Part shown: piece after piece, positions 1-11,200 of the stretch
Layout of the letters: each line of letters begins with the position of its first letter
Position numbering within the stretch: position 1 is the stretch's first letter
Assembly (NCBI GenBank): GCA_001949185.1
Contig: BDGG01000008.1
Location: 369,648-433,647, forward strand
Length of the DNA stretch: 64,000 nucleotides
Source: Ramazzottius varieornatus
Lineage: Eukaryota > Tardigrada > Eutardigrada > Parachela > Ramazzottiidae
Direction of reading: 5' to 3'
Made by a program: the position numbers and the translations under genes
The notes under the pieces: model-generated
What the model was told of the DNA's origin: nothing
The model's input: the letters and a program-made list of their open reading frames with translations, nothing else
Databases searched by the model: none

Positions 1-1822
1 TGCGGACTTCGACGACGGAATGTTGGCCTGAAGGGTGAGAATGATCCTCCTTCACATCTGCCCGCTTTCTTGCTTGGTCGGCAGCGTATAGATCATCGAT
101 GGCGTAGCGACGAATCTTTACCCGGAAGTTCATAATTGGCATTTCATCAGTCTCACTTGCAATCTCCTTCATAACGAATAAATACAGTATGAAGTGTCTA
201 TCCCTGATACGGAATATCTCATTACGGGAATAAATTAAGGACTTACGTACGACTGTCGCTGCCATATTTGTTGTGGGCGGAACACCGACTCGATGTAGTT
301 ATAGCGCTTCCGCGGACCCGGAAGTTGCTTGCCATCCACGACAGGAAACCGCTGAGCTCGTTCTTCGAGCACCGCCTTTCCCCTCGCAGAATTCACGTGA
401 AGCTTTGTTCCCACTTGGAGAAAAACAATTTCCGACTGACTGATGTTCTCCTCTTCCGTGATCATACCTGTCTGAACACAGCGACAACTGACTTTAACTA
501 CTTCACTGGCTTACTATCATACTACGGTATTCACTATTGGTACTTCGCGGGACTAACCTAACCTTCTGATTATATTTTACGAGGTTCACAGGGGCGTTAG
601 GGTTGTGATCTTCTCGCAAAATATTCAGCGTTTGTTTTAACAAAGCCAGGTCCTCGGGTACTTCCTGGTCGATGGGGGCCACTTTCTTGCCGCCTTTCGT
701 CAAGTGACCGAAACCGCCGGGGAAGTAAGCCAAGCGAAATTTTTGACCGAGAGTCTTTCCGGGACCAGCCATTGTAGAATGCCGTCTGGTGTTCGTAACA
801 GCGGAAGGAGGTCCGAAGATGGAAATCCGCGGCCTGGCGGAAACCTTTACACACAGCAAGAAACAACTGTAAAAGCACACCGGAAACAACGTTCGATATT
901 ACGGTTGTTCCTCGTTCGATGATGTTACCTTCTCGATAGCGAAAGCTTTCGGCGGCAACAGGGCCAAAGTGCGGGTATAGAACATTTCACAGGAAAGTAT
1001 GTGTCGCTGATACACACGGATTTGCCGGCAGAGGTCCTCGTACTGATTGGGCGTGCAAGTTCGTTTCCGCATGGCAGAACCCCGAGCTGCCAGTCGATCG
1101 ACAAAGTCCGAACCAAACACTTGTTCCAGGATCCGTGCAGGTAAGGAAGGATTAGTCTTTTCTCGTCTGTAAAAGAATTCGATAGCTTCCTTCTCCGCGT
1201 TGAAGGGCGGGAGACGCAATTGGCTCGCACGCCGCTGATGACGAACAGTGGAAGCATGGTGGACAAAAGATTCACGGTTCCGCGAGTAGTGAGACTGCAA
1301 CGTTAACGAGAATTTCATTGGGGGAAAAGGTGACAACAAGAACTGTCAAGAACAAGGGATAATTCAACATAGAAATTCTGAGGCTCGATGCCGAAATTCC
1401 GCAAAATTTAATCTGATTACCGGACGGCTCCTGAACGCTTCCGACATTGTCACGCCAAAATTAATAAGCTATTCACAAAGAGTGTTCTTTTCCTTCATGA
1501 AACGCAATTCGCATACGCACAGCAAACTAGATTCATCATAAAATTCGATTGACAACAGATCCCATATGCATCGTGGTCTAAACAGTCCAAAAGACTTACC
1601 GGGAGTTCAAATCACTGCGACGCAGGGACAGCAACTCGTATTCCGGCTGAGAGGTTGCTAAGTTGTCCGCTGCTGCCTGGACCAGTCGGAAATCTGGAGA
1701 GATCGTGAAGACGATGCTGCACCTAAACTAAAAACAAGTACTTTCCCTGGAAATGGCTATCGATCGGTAGCCACTGTCCGGCATTGTAACCCGCAAAGCG
1801 AAAGCATGTAAACTACTCCCAT
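1..1822 (-). CDS. Unrecognised multi-exon protein, 3' end beyond window
   Basis: I do not recognise this gene. A chain of open exons with compatible splice phases runs on the minus strand: 1791-1822, 1600-1722, 1421-1430, 929-1294, 563-844, 251-471 and 203 to the left edge. The four exons from 1294 downwards are the best supported: GT/AG borders, phases 0, 0, 0 and 2, and no stops. They encode about 350 residues rich in Arg, Lys and Glu with no membrane segment or motif I can name. The first three exons are tentative: 1421-1430 would be a 10-nt microexon. A simpler alternative starts at the ATG at 1447 inside an exon 1421-1447, which also keeps frame. The C-terminus lies outside the window. 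Reality of the gene is moderately sure; its function is unknown. Confidence 0.5.
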
Positions 1823-1895
1823 GCACACTGTCGCTCTCCGCTTCTGCGCCCGTTTAGCGAATACCAGTCAATGACACAATCAACACCAGTCCAAC

Positions 1896-2328
1896 ATGCA
1901 GAAACCGCCTGTTCAAAATCTTAGACCGGTTTGTTGTGATTTTTGGTACGTCGTGCTGTGTCCTGATCGAATAATCAAGATTATCGGATGTATGAGCGAT
2001 TGTTTGCTTAGATTCGTGAAGCTGAAACCGGTTCGTGCTTCCACTTGCAGAGTGGCGGCCACGTACATGGCCTCCTTCTACACGATGGAGGTACTTTTTA
2101 GCATCGAGGCAGCTACAAAGTTCAGCCCGTACGGCGCATCGTTCAAGGACAAGTTCCAACGCACTGTCATCCTCTTTCAGCGCAGTCATCGACTCTCCGC
2201 TGGTCCAGAAGGACAACGCCACGCAACGTGTGCTACGGCATTTCCTGCTTTCACCAAGCGACCTGATCCGCTCCATATGTTCTGGGATGGCAACTGTAAC
2301 TCATCGCGGAGCGGGTGATTCGCTGCAG
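1896..2328 (+). CDS. Weak coding-like block upstream of MFSD10
   Basis: An open frame from 1896 to 2128 connects across a candidate 52-bp intron (2129-2180, GTACGG to TTTCAG) to an open frame that continues through the MFSD10 start exon to a donor after 2328. Codon choice in 2051-2128 and 2181-2328 looks coding, with many G/C third positions. It could be an N-terminal extension of the transporter, a short separate gene ending at the TGA at 2386-2388, or chance. No family is recognised. The opposite strand also carries a long open frame here, so strand is uncertain. Confidence 0.25.
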
Positions 2329-4330
2329 GTACGTACAGAAGATCGCTGGTGGCATGTGGCAGACCGGAAGTTGCTTCAGTACGCGTGAATGTATGGCTCG
2401 CCTACGATACTATTACCTTGCAGGATCGTGACCCAGGAGGAAAGCAAGGAAGTGAAGCTGCAGATTCGTCAGGATCAAGAGCAAAAGGGACTATCCAACC
2501 GCAAACGAAACGGATTTATGGAATAGTATTCGCTATCTTGTTGGTTGATCTCCTGGCATTTACATGCATCCTGCCACTTCTTCCAGCTTTGTTCGATTAC
2601 TATGGCCAGAAAGACACGAAGGTTCGTTGTGATGTTCCGAGGAGATTTCACGTGCAAAACTTGGTGTGCGGAGCGTTGCTAAATTTTGTATTCCTTTCCA
2701 GGATAGCACATATCGAGCTCTCCAGGATTTCGTGGAGCGAACTCAAACCTTCTTGGGAATACCTGTCTCTGAAAAGTTCAATTCCGTTCTATACGGAGGA
2801 CTACTGGGATCGCTCTTCTCCTTCCTGCAGTTTGTTGCTTCCCCTTTGATCGGCTCTTTGTCCGACGTATATGGCCGCAAAACTTTGCTACTAATCACCA
2901 CAGTAAGCTTTAGATGGTCCTGTATAAATCGAAAATGCTTATTGCCTGTCGACTACAGTCCGGATTTTTTCCAGGCCGGAATTGCGTTATCTTACATTGT
3001 GTGGGCGCTCTCAACGTCTTTCACGTTGTTCGTCCTCGCCAGAATAATCGGAGGTATTAGCAAAGGAAACATCAGTATAGGTACGGCCATTATCACGGAT
3101 GTATCTACGCCGGAAACCAGAGGCAAGGGCATGGTGAGAAGATTTTTTCACAGCATTAACCTGTGTGAGATTTTGATGGTCGACGATTGAGTTTTCTGTT
3201 ATTGTGGTCGTAGGCGCTGGTCGGGATCGCGTTTTCATTGGGGTTCATAATTGGACCGATGATCGGAGCACTGTTTTCCGCCTATGCAAAAGCTAACAAC
3301 GTCTCCAACTTTTTCATCTACCCCGCCGTGTTTTCCCTGGTTTTAGAACTGCTCGATTTGGCACTGATTTGGCGGTTTCTTCCGGAGACGCTATCGAAAG
3401 AAAAGAGAGTACGAAAAATGTTTCGAACCCAGCCCGAATCGCTTTGTCTGAGTCACGAGCCTTATTTTATTTTAGGCACCATCGGTCCTGAAGAATCTCA
3501 AAGAAACCGTGGACTTCATCGACCCTCGTCGTTTGCTAAATTTCTCCGCTGTCAAGAAACTATCCGCGGAGAACCGGGCTTTACTTCGAAAGATGGGCGT
3601 CACCTACCTCCTGTTCTTGTTCTTTTTCTCCGGACTGGAATTTACCCTGACGTTTCTCATGCATAACCGATTCGACTACAACAGGTTCGTGACAGTTTTA
3701 CTTCCCGTCTTCCTTCCCTTCTTTTCGTTATCGAAATTGTCGTCATCGAGGTTTTCTGTTCTCCTAGCGTCCAGCAAGGACGAATGTTTCTCTTCATCGG
3801 CATAATCATGATAGCCGTACAAGGCGGATATGTCCGCCGCATTCCCGCTGGCAAGGAAAAAAAAGTAGCCATTTTGGTAAGGGCGTTTTCTTCGTGTAAC
3901 TCAACTATAAATTGTTGCACCAAATGGCGCACCTTGTCAGTGATACTGGCTGAAGGCGTGCGTCACTGGGGAAAACGATTTCGTCGACTCTGTACGCCAA
4001 GCTCCAAATGCTTTGCAGGGTCTTTTGATGGTCATACCGGCCTTCGTCATCATCGCTTTCGCGACGGCTCAACCGATTGTCTACCTCGGTTTGGCCATGT
4101 ACTCATTCTCTTCGGCGACGATTGTGCCGTGTCTGACTACCATCGTGTCGAACCAAGGAGGTGACGACCAGAAAGGAACTGTGATGGGCATTTTCAGATC
4201 TCTGGGCGCTCTAGCACGCACCGTCGGACCACTTTTCTTTTCTACACTCTACTGGAGTTTAGGACCAACCATATCGTACACTATCGGCGGACTCTTACTG
4301 TCTTTGCCTTTGATAACTTTGAGAAGATAG
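2287..4330 (+). CDS. MFSD10: MFSD10-like major facilitator transporter
   Basis: Major facilitator superfamily membrane transporter resembling vertebrate MFSD10 (TETRAN), an organic-anion exporter-type protein. Exons: 2287-2328, 2424-2621, 2702-2902, 2975-3133, 3214-3408, 3476-3684, 3768-3876 and 4019-4330, giving 474 residues against about 455 in human. Visible family blocks are VDLLAFTCILPLLPALFDYY in TM1, GSLSDVYGRK (the MFS loop 2-3 motif), ARIIGGISKGNISI, FLPETLSKEKR, FSGLEFTLTF and KGTVMGIFRSLGALAR. About twelve hydrophobic segments are spread over the length. The start is the ATG at 2287, which gives a short hydrophilic N-terminus; the frame is also open upstream. The last intron (3877-4018) is almost entirely a palindromic repeat. 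The gene ends 184 bp from the convergent POLR2J gene. The transported substrate cannot be read from the sequence. Confidence 0.93.
3881..3998. repeat. CAAGTGGCGCA palindromic element, copy 1 (MFSD10 last intron)
   Basis: Near-palindrome of about 118 bp filling most of the 142-bp intron. The right arm, read in reverse complement, has ATCGTTTTCCCCAGTGACGC, close to the family arm ATCGTTTTCCCAAGTGGCGC. The left arm is more diverged but keeps AAATGGCGCA. The loop contains CTGGCTGAA, as in the copies at 12.2 and 23.8 kb. Confidence 0.6.
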
Positions 4331-4514
4331 AAACAAATTTTACAGGAGCGTATAAATATTTTCTCGTCAGAAGAGTGGAACTATTCAGTTTTGTATTTGG
4401 TACATGGACAAAAACCCCGATAAAGTTTTTGCTCGAGTAGTTTCTTACATAAGGAAGGTTTTCTTTGTACAGTAACGCAGGAGAGAAGAGGACAAAATCC
4501 GCGAAGGAATCCAG

Positions 4515-5167
4515 TTACATCTCGGCATCGTCTGCGTGTTGTTGACGCGCTCTTCCGTGTCGCACCTTGAAGTTCCTGAACTCGTCCTGCAAAAATATCG
4601 TGCTTCAAAACTCATTTCAACTTAGAAAAACAGCACGGCGTTCGGCTTCAAGGCTTACGTTGAACTGTTCTTCAGCGTAAGCCAGTTCACTGAGGAGATC
4701 CGTAATGGCGTTATTGAGCGCTTCGTGTGGCGCGTAGTCGGCCGTGGTCTGTATTCTCAAGATGAACTTGTTCTCAAGGGGATGAGGCACTTTGTATCCG
4801 GCAAACACGACGTTGGGGTCTTTGATCAGCTGCCTGCAAATACCATTTCACCTTCTGTTAGAACTTTGTTAAGTGGCGGTAAAACGAGAGAGGCATATGA
4901 AGCACAAGACAACAAGATCGCCTACGCTCGAAGCATGTTTCCCAGCGTGTGGTCCTCCTTATTGAAGGTAAATATTGCAGCGTTCGGAACTTTGGTATCT
5001 TTCTCCATCGTTATCCTGCCAAATCATGTATGGGATCAATTTGAAGGTGCGTACAGTCAATTGTATGCAGGTTAACTAGTCCTTTTCATTCTCGGCACCC
5101 ATAAGACCACTTACTTCTTCTCTCCAGGGTAGAGAAGATGCGACTCGAAAGCCGGAGGCGCGTTCAT
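4515..5167 (-). CDS. POLR2J: RNA polymerase II subunit RPB11
   Basis: RPB11, which pairs with RPB3 to form the alpha-like assembly platform of RNA polymerase II in the nucleus. Exons: 5115-5167, 4926-5015, 4659-4833 and 4515-4586, giving 129 residues (human 117). The protein begins MNAPPAFES and carries the family signature NKEDHTLGN followed by [13 protein letters not shown] and TNAITDLISEL-like residues, all as in animal RPB11. All four exons keep phase (2, 2, 0). The C-terminus is about twelve residues longer than human and is basic and acidic. The start is fixed by the conserved MNAPPAFES. The gene is head-to-head with MRPL33 (713 bp between start codons) and tail-to-tail with MFSD10. Confidence 0.96.
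5045..5072. repeat. Mini inverted repeat ending TGTATGCAGGT
   Basis: A 28-bp imperfect palindrome in the first intron of POLR2J. Its right half is exactly the TGTATGCAGGT terminus of the 50-bp element family seen at 10.2, 13.1 and 48.3 kb; its left half is AGGTGCGTACA. It may be an internally deleted copy or chance. Confidence 0.35.
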
Positions 5168-5880
5168 GGTTGGAAGCTAAGGCACTGTAGGAGAAGAAAC
5201 GCACTGACACCGCCGGGAGAACAACACGGTTCGGGTAAGGTAAGAATGGTACTCTTGAACAAGTCACCACAACCAAGCTAACGATGTGCCAAGCGGATGT
5301 TCACTGTCCAGGAATGAATACCAGATTCGGTACCGTCCGCACAGAATATGGATCTTTAACACTGAATGTCCCGGGAGGATTTAATCCAGAGTCCAGTATC
5401 TGGTCCAAACTCCAGACTCTGATTTTCTGAAAACGAAGACGAGAATGGAACCAAAGTTACAAAGCCTTCCGATGTTCCGACTTTTGTTTTGCACCTTTGG
5501 TCTACTCGAGCGCTCAATCAAGAAATTCACTAATCAACGCAACAACTTAACTCCCTTTCGAACGACTGCCATTCGCAATCTCCACACTGGAATTGGAATT
5601 TGATAATCAAGTAAACTAACGTTTTTCACAAATTCGGTCGCTTTCTTTGGGTCTTGCAGGACTTCTCCAATTCCCGAAGAAGACTCAAGGATTGCAACGG
5701 TGGTGATTGAAGCGGAGGTAGCCGGGGACGCGACGAGAGAGTGTTGGATTCAAGTACGCCTGCTGGAGCTGTCGGACTCGTATATGGGACTGTCGACCGG
5801 AAGTCCGGAATAACACCAAGCACTAAGACATTGGTTTGTTGGTTTGCAAACCACCGAACTCTGCGGACGATCCAATTCCA
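5168..5880. other. Intergenic, divergent POLR2J/MRPL33 promoter region
   Basis: The 713 bp between two divergent start codons must hold both promoters. No TATA box or other named site stands out. Open frames here lack family resemblance. Confidence 0.5.
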
Positions 5881-6054
5881 ATGGCTAAGGCGAAGTTTCT
5901 GACGGTACTGCTGGGAAGTCTGGGATCGGGACACAAGAGGGTAGTTCGGCGGCTGCGAACGGATGGAAAGCTAGAAAAGTTGATATGGGATCCTTTAGTA
6001 AGGCAAGAAGTCCTTTACAGAGAGATCAGGAAAGTTCGCACCCTCAAAGACTGA
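5881..6054 (+). CDS. MRPL33: Mitochondrial ribosomal protein bL33m
   Basis: A single-exon, 57-residue basic protein matching the small mitochondrial large-subunit protein bL33m (human 65 aa). Family-like features are an N-terminal KAKFLTVLLGSLGSGHK segment, the central RRLRTDGKLEKL segment and the diagnostic tail WDPLVRQEVLYREIRKVRTL, corresponding to [20 protein letters not shown] in human. It is a structural component of the mitoribosome. The ATG at 5881 gives the family length; an in-frame ATG at 5836 would add fifteen residues that do not resemble the family. Typical zinc-binding cysteines of bacterial L33 are absent, as usual in mitochondrial forms. Confidence 0.85.
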   Translation: MAKAKFLTVLLGSLGSGHKRVVRRLRTDGKLEKLIWDPLVRQEVLYREIRKVRTLKD

Positions 6055-6816
6055 AGTGATAGCGGGTGTCCTGGACGCCATTTGCATCCTGTGGTTAGGA
6101 TGCCAGATACTTCGAATGTCTCTCTCGTGGAGCATTACTGTTCCGGACGGGATTGTAAGTGCATATTCTGTTCTGGTGTATCAGTGTCCAATACTGTCCA
6201 TCACCAATGCTACCGATGCTTTGCCGATTCGTATCAAGCTTTAACAGCGTGTTTCCTGTTGTGAAAAGGGTCTGAAAAATTGCACATAATATTTGCTCAT
6301 AAGAGTGTGCTCCCCGCATCAGTGAGGCCTTATGTACACTATGGTAGTCTTACCGTCTTACCATATGTCTTAAGCAGCCGGAAGTACGAATTACCGTTCG
6401 TGCAGTCAAACTAGAAAGAGGTGTTACGAACGACTGTGACGTTCCTGCCAGAGAAGGTCTTCCAAATATGGGTTCCGGAGACAGTTGGTCACAGCGACCA
6501 ACCCATCTTGTCAACTCATGTTTGTCTTTCGGTAGTAAGGTCGCTCGACGCGAACACCTGAGGAACTACTACCTCGTAGTGACGAAGCGTGCGCTTGTGG
6601 CGTTCGCCCTGATTGTGAGGAAGAGAGTACTTCAGCAGAGCAGATCCAAAGTCAGCGAGTCAGCAGAATCGCGGATATGTTAGGTAAATACCAGATGGTA
6701 GTTCTCAGTTGTTCCGTCCATCTATCAAAGCCACGAGCAAGGCGTAAGACTTCCAGAGCTGTATTTGGAAGTTCGACTTTGAGGCTTCTGGACCTTATTT
6801 TGCGAGGAACCACGAT
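6055..6816. other. Intergenic region upstream of the calponin gene
   Basis: About 760 bp with no exon I can support. Short open frames on both strands have no recognisable product. The calponin promoter is presumably here; no clear TATA box is seen. Confidence 0.5.
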
Positions 6817-7831
6817 ATGGCACCTGCGGGAACTGTTTTCGGAGGTCGAAAGGTGAGCGTACCACTTAATTCGCGAAGAAGAGTCGTCAATATGTTTATC
6901 GTGTAGTTTAGGGGAGGTCGAGATCCAGCAGAAGAACAGGCAGCCTTACAATGGATATACGCAGTACTACAGGAGCCAAGACCCGATGCGCCGTTCGATG
7001 AGCTGCTCAAAGATGGACAAGTCCTCTGCAGGTACGATTCGCTCTGTTACTCCGATAATAGACATTCCGAGTGTATAAGCTGGAGATTCTAAACTGCGTT
7101 TGCAGGCTGATGCGCAAGGTGGATCCTCGCCTCATCCGCAAAATTAACACTTCCGGCGGTCCTATCAAGCTGATGGAGAACCTCGCTGTGTTCACGGAAG
7201 CATGCCGTCAACTGGGCGTCCAGCACTACGACCTGTTCCAGTCGATCGACCTGTGGGAGCAGCGGGACATTGGTATCTCGTTGAAAAGTTCTCAAATTTG
7301 GATATAGGAGGCCGGCAAACAATCTCGGGGATGATCCTTATCGCTAGTGGCGCATGTTTGCAGCTAATAACAACGAAAACTGCACCACTTGAGATAACGA
7401 TCATCCCGAGACTCTTTACCATATGCTGAACATTACGCTTTATTGTAGGTGCTGTATACAATTGCTTGAGCCAGCTTGGTGGTATTTTGCAAAGCATACG
7501 TCCCGATCTACCAGCCTATGGACCCCGAATAGCCGAAGAAAATACAAAGTTCTTCAGTGAGCAACAAACAAGGGCGTCATCAACCAGATCAACAAACTCT
7601 GTCAACGCATATCAGAACCAAAGTAATGGAATGAGTCAAGGAAGCAAAGGTATTTCCAGGTCCGAAAAAACTAGAAACCAAGAACCTTGTCACGTCCAAA
7701 ACGTTTTCCGATGCACCTTTCATCGTTCAGTACCGCGAAGTTTGACCCCACCTTGGTTTCTGCTTCCAGGTCCACCACCACCAAGCGCGAAACCGGGAAG
7801 TCAAGTGAAAAATCAAACGAGCCGACGATGA
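6817..7831 (+). CDS. Calponin/transgelin family actin-binding protein
   Basis: A single calponin-homology (CH) domain protein of the transgelin/calponin/Mp20 family, expected to bind F-actin in muscle or cytoskeleton. Exons: 6817-6852, 6907-7031, 7106-7272, 7449-7649 and 7770-7831, giving 196 residues. The CH domain covers about residues 15-130: EEQAALQWIYAVL, LLKDGQVLCRLM, KINTSGGPIKLMENL, FQSIDLWEQRDIG and the terminal helix CLSQLGGILQS. It is followed by GPRIAEENTKFFSEQQ, like the PKPAD..KRDFSDEQ segment of transgelin. I see no convincing calponin repeat (IGLQAGTNK); the tail is Ser/Asn-rich and then PPPP. The acceptor at 6905-6906 keeps the frame from the ATG at 6817; the nearer AG at 6911 would not. 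The third intron contains a palindromic repeat. Confidence 0.88.
7313..7421. repeat. CAAGTGGCGCA palindromic element, copy 2 (calponin intron 3)
   Basis: Two arms of about 45 bp around a short loop. The left arm has CTCGGGGATGATCCTTATCG and then CTAGTGGCGCA; the right arm in reverse complement has CTCGGGATGATCGTTATCTC and then AAGTGGTGCA. Outer ends are GGCAAAC and TTTACC. This copy and the one at 45.9 kb form a subfamily distinct from the TTGAACC subfamily. Confidence 0.8.
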
Positions 7832-8222
7832 CCAACAAATATACGGGTTTCGCAACCTCGAAGAGTCTAATGGGCATGAAGTTCATCGAGGAATACCTTT
7901 CGGACTGAATTTTTCTGCAGGAAGCTGCCCCGACCAGCATCTTTTCTCTGAGCACCAGGCTCCGCGTGTACGCTCTTTTGAAACCACTTTCATTCGAGAT
8001 TTAACAATGATATAAAATCTAAACGTTTTGGTACATATGCTTGCTACGTATAAGTTCGACAAGGACAACCTGAAAATTTATCGGTACACCGTATTAGAGA
8101 CTAGAAGTTCGTTCAAATATCGATAAAGTAGATAGCAATGTACGGTACTCAGTGGCTTCGTAATGCTCCAGAGTTTAATTTACAGAGGCAAAACTTTTGA
8201 GATTCGAAAAGAAAGATCAGTT

Positions 8223-11200
8223 CTAGCAAGGAGTATGATATTCCACCAAGTGGAAGAGAGGTCGCGGTGGCGTCGTGGTCCCCAAGCTGAAGGGCGAAGA
8301 GAAGGTTCCCTGTACAAACTCGTCATCGAACTCCAGGCCGGCTCCCAACGATGACACGTTGCCACTGTGGGTTGACATGTTCAGTGAGGAGGAGAAGGGG
8401 CTGGATAGCGCAGTCTCCATCCGTGGCATGTCAGCAGGCGTCTTAGAGGTAGGTGGAACTTCGCATTGGTCAATACACGTTTTGGTCATGAGACTGAGCG
8501 GGTTCTTTATCACATTGTGCGTATCCACGTTCTGCGTTTCGAAGGGATTTGGTCGAATTGTAAAAGGGACGAAAGATGTGTTGGAGCCTTTGGAAGTAGT
8601 ACAAGACTCGTAGCCACTCTCGGCAGGTGGCGCTAGGTGTATGGTGCCTCGTCGGGGTAAGGTAACGTAGCGAGGAGAAATGGCGCGACCGGGAATACTG
8701 CTGGCACATCGTTGCGGATGAGGAGCGAAGAGTGGAAGCTTTGACGAGTTCATGAACGAGGAAGCTAAAAAGAGAAAAAATGAGTTTTTTTAAAAACATA
8801 TTAGGAAACACATATTAGGAAAACAATTTCACAACGGGAAGAAAGTGTTGGCGTACCTTTCTATGTTAGAAAAGCCGCGAAGTAAGCAGTGGATTTGAAA
8901 GTGGAATGTGAGAGAGGGACGATAGGAAAGGGAAGAAAACAGGAAAAGAAGAGCTCAGGACCGCAGGAATAGGTAGCGAAACCCCAGCACATCACGTAAG
9001 GTGCGTGGGGAAAGTCCATCACCAGGTAGGAAGATAAAGCCGGAAAGAGGTTCTCCGTTCTTTATACTATGGAGTATTTACCTCTGACAACCGATCGTCG
9101 TTTGAAACCACCGTCATCGTCTTCTTCGGAGGTCTGACCATTGATATTAGAGTCACCGATGTCCAGCGTCTTCTGCAGTTGACTGGCCAACTGAAAACAA
9201 GAAGGAAAAAAAATCGTTTTGCCCGAAAAATACCAGCGAAACACAGACCAAAATAAAATAAACGAAACCGAGGGTTTAACGGTAAAGAGCGGATATCGGA
9301 AAAGGCTTCTTAAGGGTGCGAATGGATAAAAGTTTGACCACAGCAGCCCGAAGGAATCTTCAAATTTCCTCAATCAAGCGCGCAAATTTTTCTCACAAGA
9401 TACTGTATGAGTCCCGTTTAATGAGATGGAAGGTGTCTTGTAACTGACTTGATTAAAAGAAATGAAAACTCGGGTACGATGAACAAGACAGAAGTCATTA
9501 CTCACTTGAAATGTCTGGATGGTTTTGCCCGCTGGACATGCAGCTTCCTCGTTGACTACGTCATACATCAGGGGGGAAATGTTGTTAGTGTTAATGGGCT
9601 TTCCGTACTCCTGTAAACAAAAGTCAAGTTAGAGAACCCGTTAACCCAGAACTGAAAAGCTTGCAAGGATGTAATATTCGCTAAGTTGCGGAATTAATTA
9701 CAAAGTATGTTACTGCCTTTTGAGAAAGTAGGTCGGGTATATTGGCTGGATGAAAAAAACTACGGAAACGATAATCCTGTTTTGTAACGGTTCATGCTTG
9801 AGTAGCTTGTAGACACAAGAAAAGGGAACGATGGGATGTGTTTCGGTTGGTTTGTGTGAAAACAAGTTCGACGCGTGTAAGAGCCATGTTATTCTTCTGG
9901 TTGAAATATTCAAATCCTCTTTACGCAGCTCCCCATCACACAACATGTCAGGAACATGTGACAAAATGAGCTTTCATTCGCACTCTTCCTCAATCGCCAC
10001 AGCCATATCAATCTTAATTAATCTGCCATTAAAATAGCCGTGTAATGAATGTCTGATCGAGTGTAACCCCAGAATATGCAAAGAGGAATGCTGTGACTGC
10101 TACTGTATGGCCGAACAGGATGACAAACAACGTGCATCACAGCCGTCATCAACCTGCATACACTCACGTTAGTTGAAGCGCATTAGTATCTGTATGCAGG
10201 TGGGTGCCGATTGGCGCGATATCGGCGTACCCATCGCGTACCTGCATACACTCGAACTTTATTAAACAGGCAGGTTACTGTATGCAGGTAGGAGAAATAT
10301 GGTTGATTCGTGCTAGCTTCCATCGTTAGCCTGTTTATCACTTTACAGACGCTCGCCTGCAGCGCGGATGTCCGTGCAGAAGTTAATAGGACCAGAACGT
10401 CCTTGACAATATTTTCTTCAGTCAAAAGCAAGCTTCATCAGGATTTTGACCACGGGATGTTTTGAAATTTTGAACCGTATAATCACATCGATTTAATGCG
10501 GATTTACTGACCGCAAAGGTCGTAGTTTACTGGAAGAAAAGATGGGGCTTAAAGCCCCAACAATGATTCCGCACTGGCCACTTTTGGTCTACTAGCTCTT
10601 TAAATCCCATTCCACTGCATGATCAGCAGTGACCACACAGTGCTCATATTCGCGAAAACAACAATTTTGACGGACATGTATCGATCGTCGAATTGCCAAT
10701 GTCCACACATGCTAAAAGTCAAAGATTATGGCGTACAATGGTCAAATGGAATATCATCACTATAAGAAGGATATACGACCACCCTGACCTAATCCCCCTG
10801 GCCTCCAACATCCTGACTTCCGATTCTGTGAGGACTTTCAGCAAAATTACGCCCCAAACAAAGTAAAGGATCTTTTTCTTCGGTGCGTTGAAGATTCTTG
10901 ACAACAGCAGAAACTACCCTTACATCCGAATATCACGTTCGAGTCGACCCATAGCGACCTTTTGGGATGGGCGAATGCTCGCTATGCATATCTTTGCAAG
11001 TCCGTATCCTTTCTCAGCGTGAGATGGGCAAGGGAAGAGTTCAGAATGTAATAAGCTCTGTTTTGACAAAGTTTGGATCATATTGCTTTCAGTGGTCAAT
11101 CATCAGCCACTTGCTTGAGCTATCTTGGTCTTCACTTCCTCGCTCTACACAGTTGCGGCTAATGTCTTCACATACTTTCCATTGCAAAATTGCCCATTGC

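Noticed and set aside
1854-2276. 140-aa minus-strand ORF opposite the MFSD10 upstream region
   Set aside because: No family resemblance and no splice signals that join it to the minus-strand gene at 1-1822; the plus strand looks more coding.
8275-8613. 112-aa plus-strand ORF opposite the cadherin tail
   Set aside because: Lies opposite the well-supported last cadherin exon, and its composition follows from the antisense of that exon.
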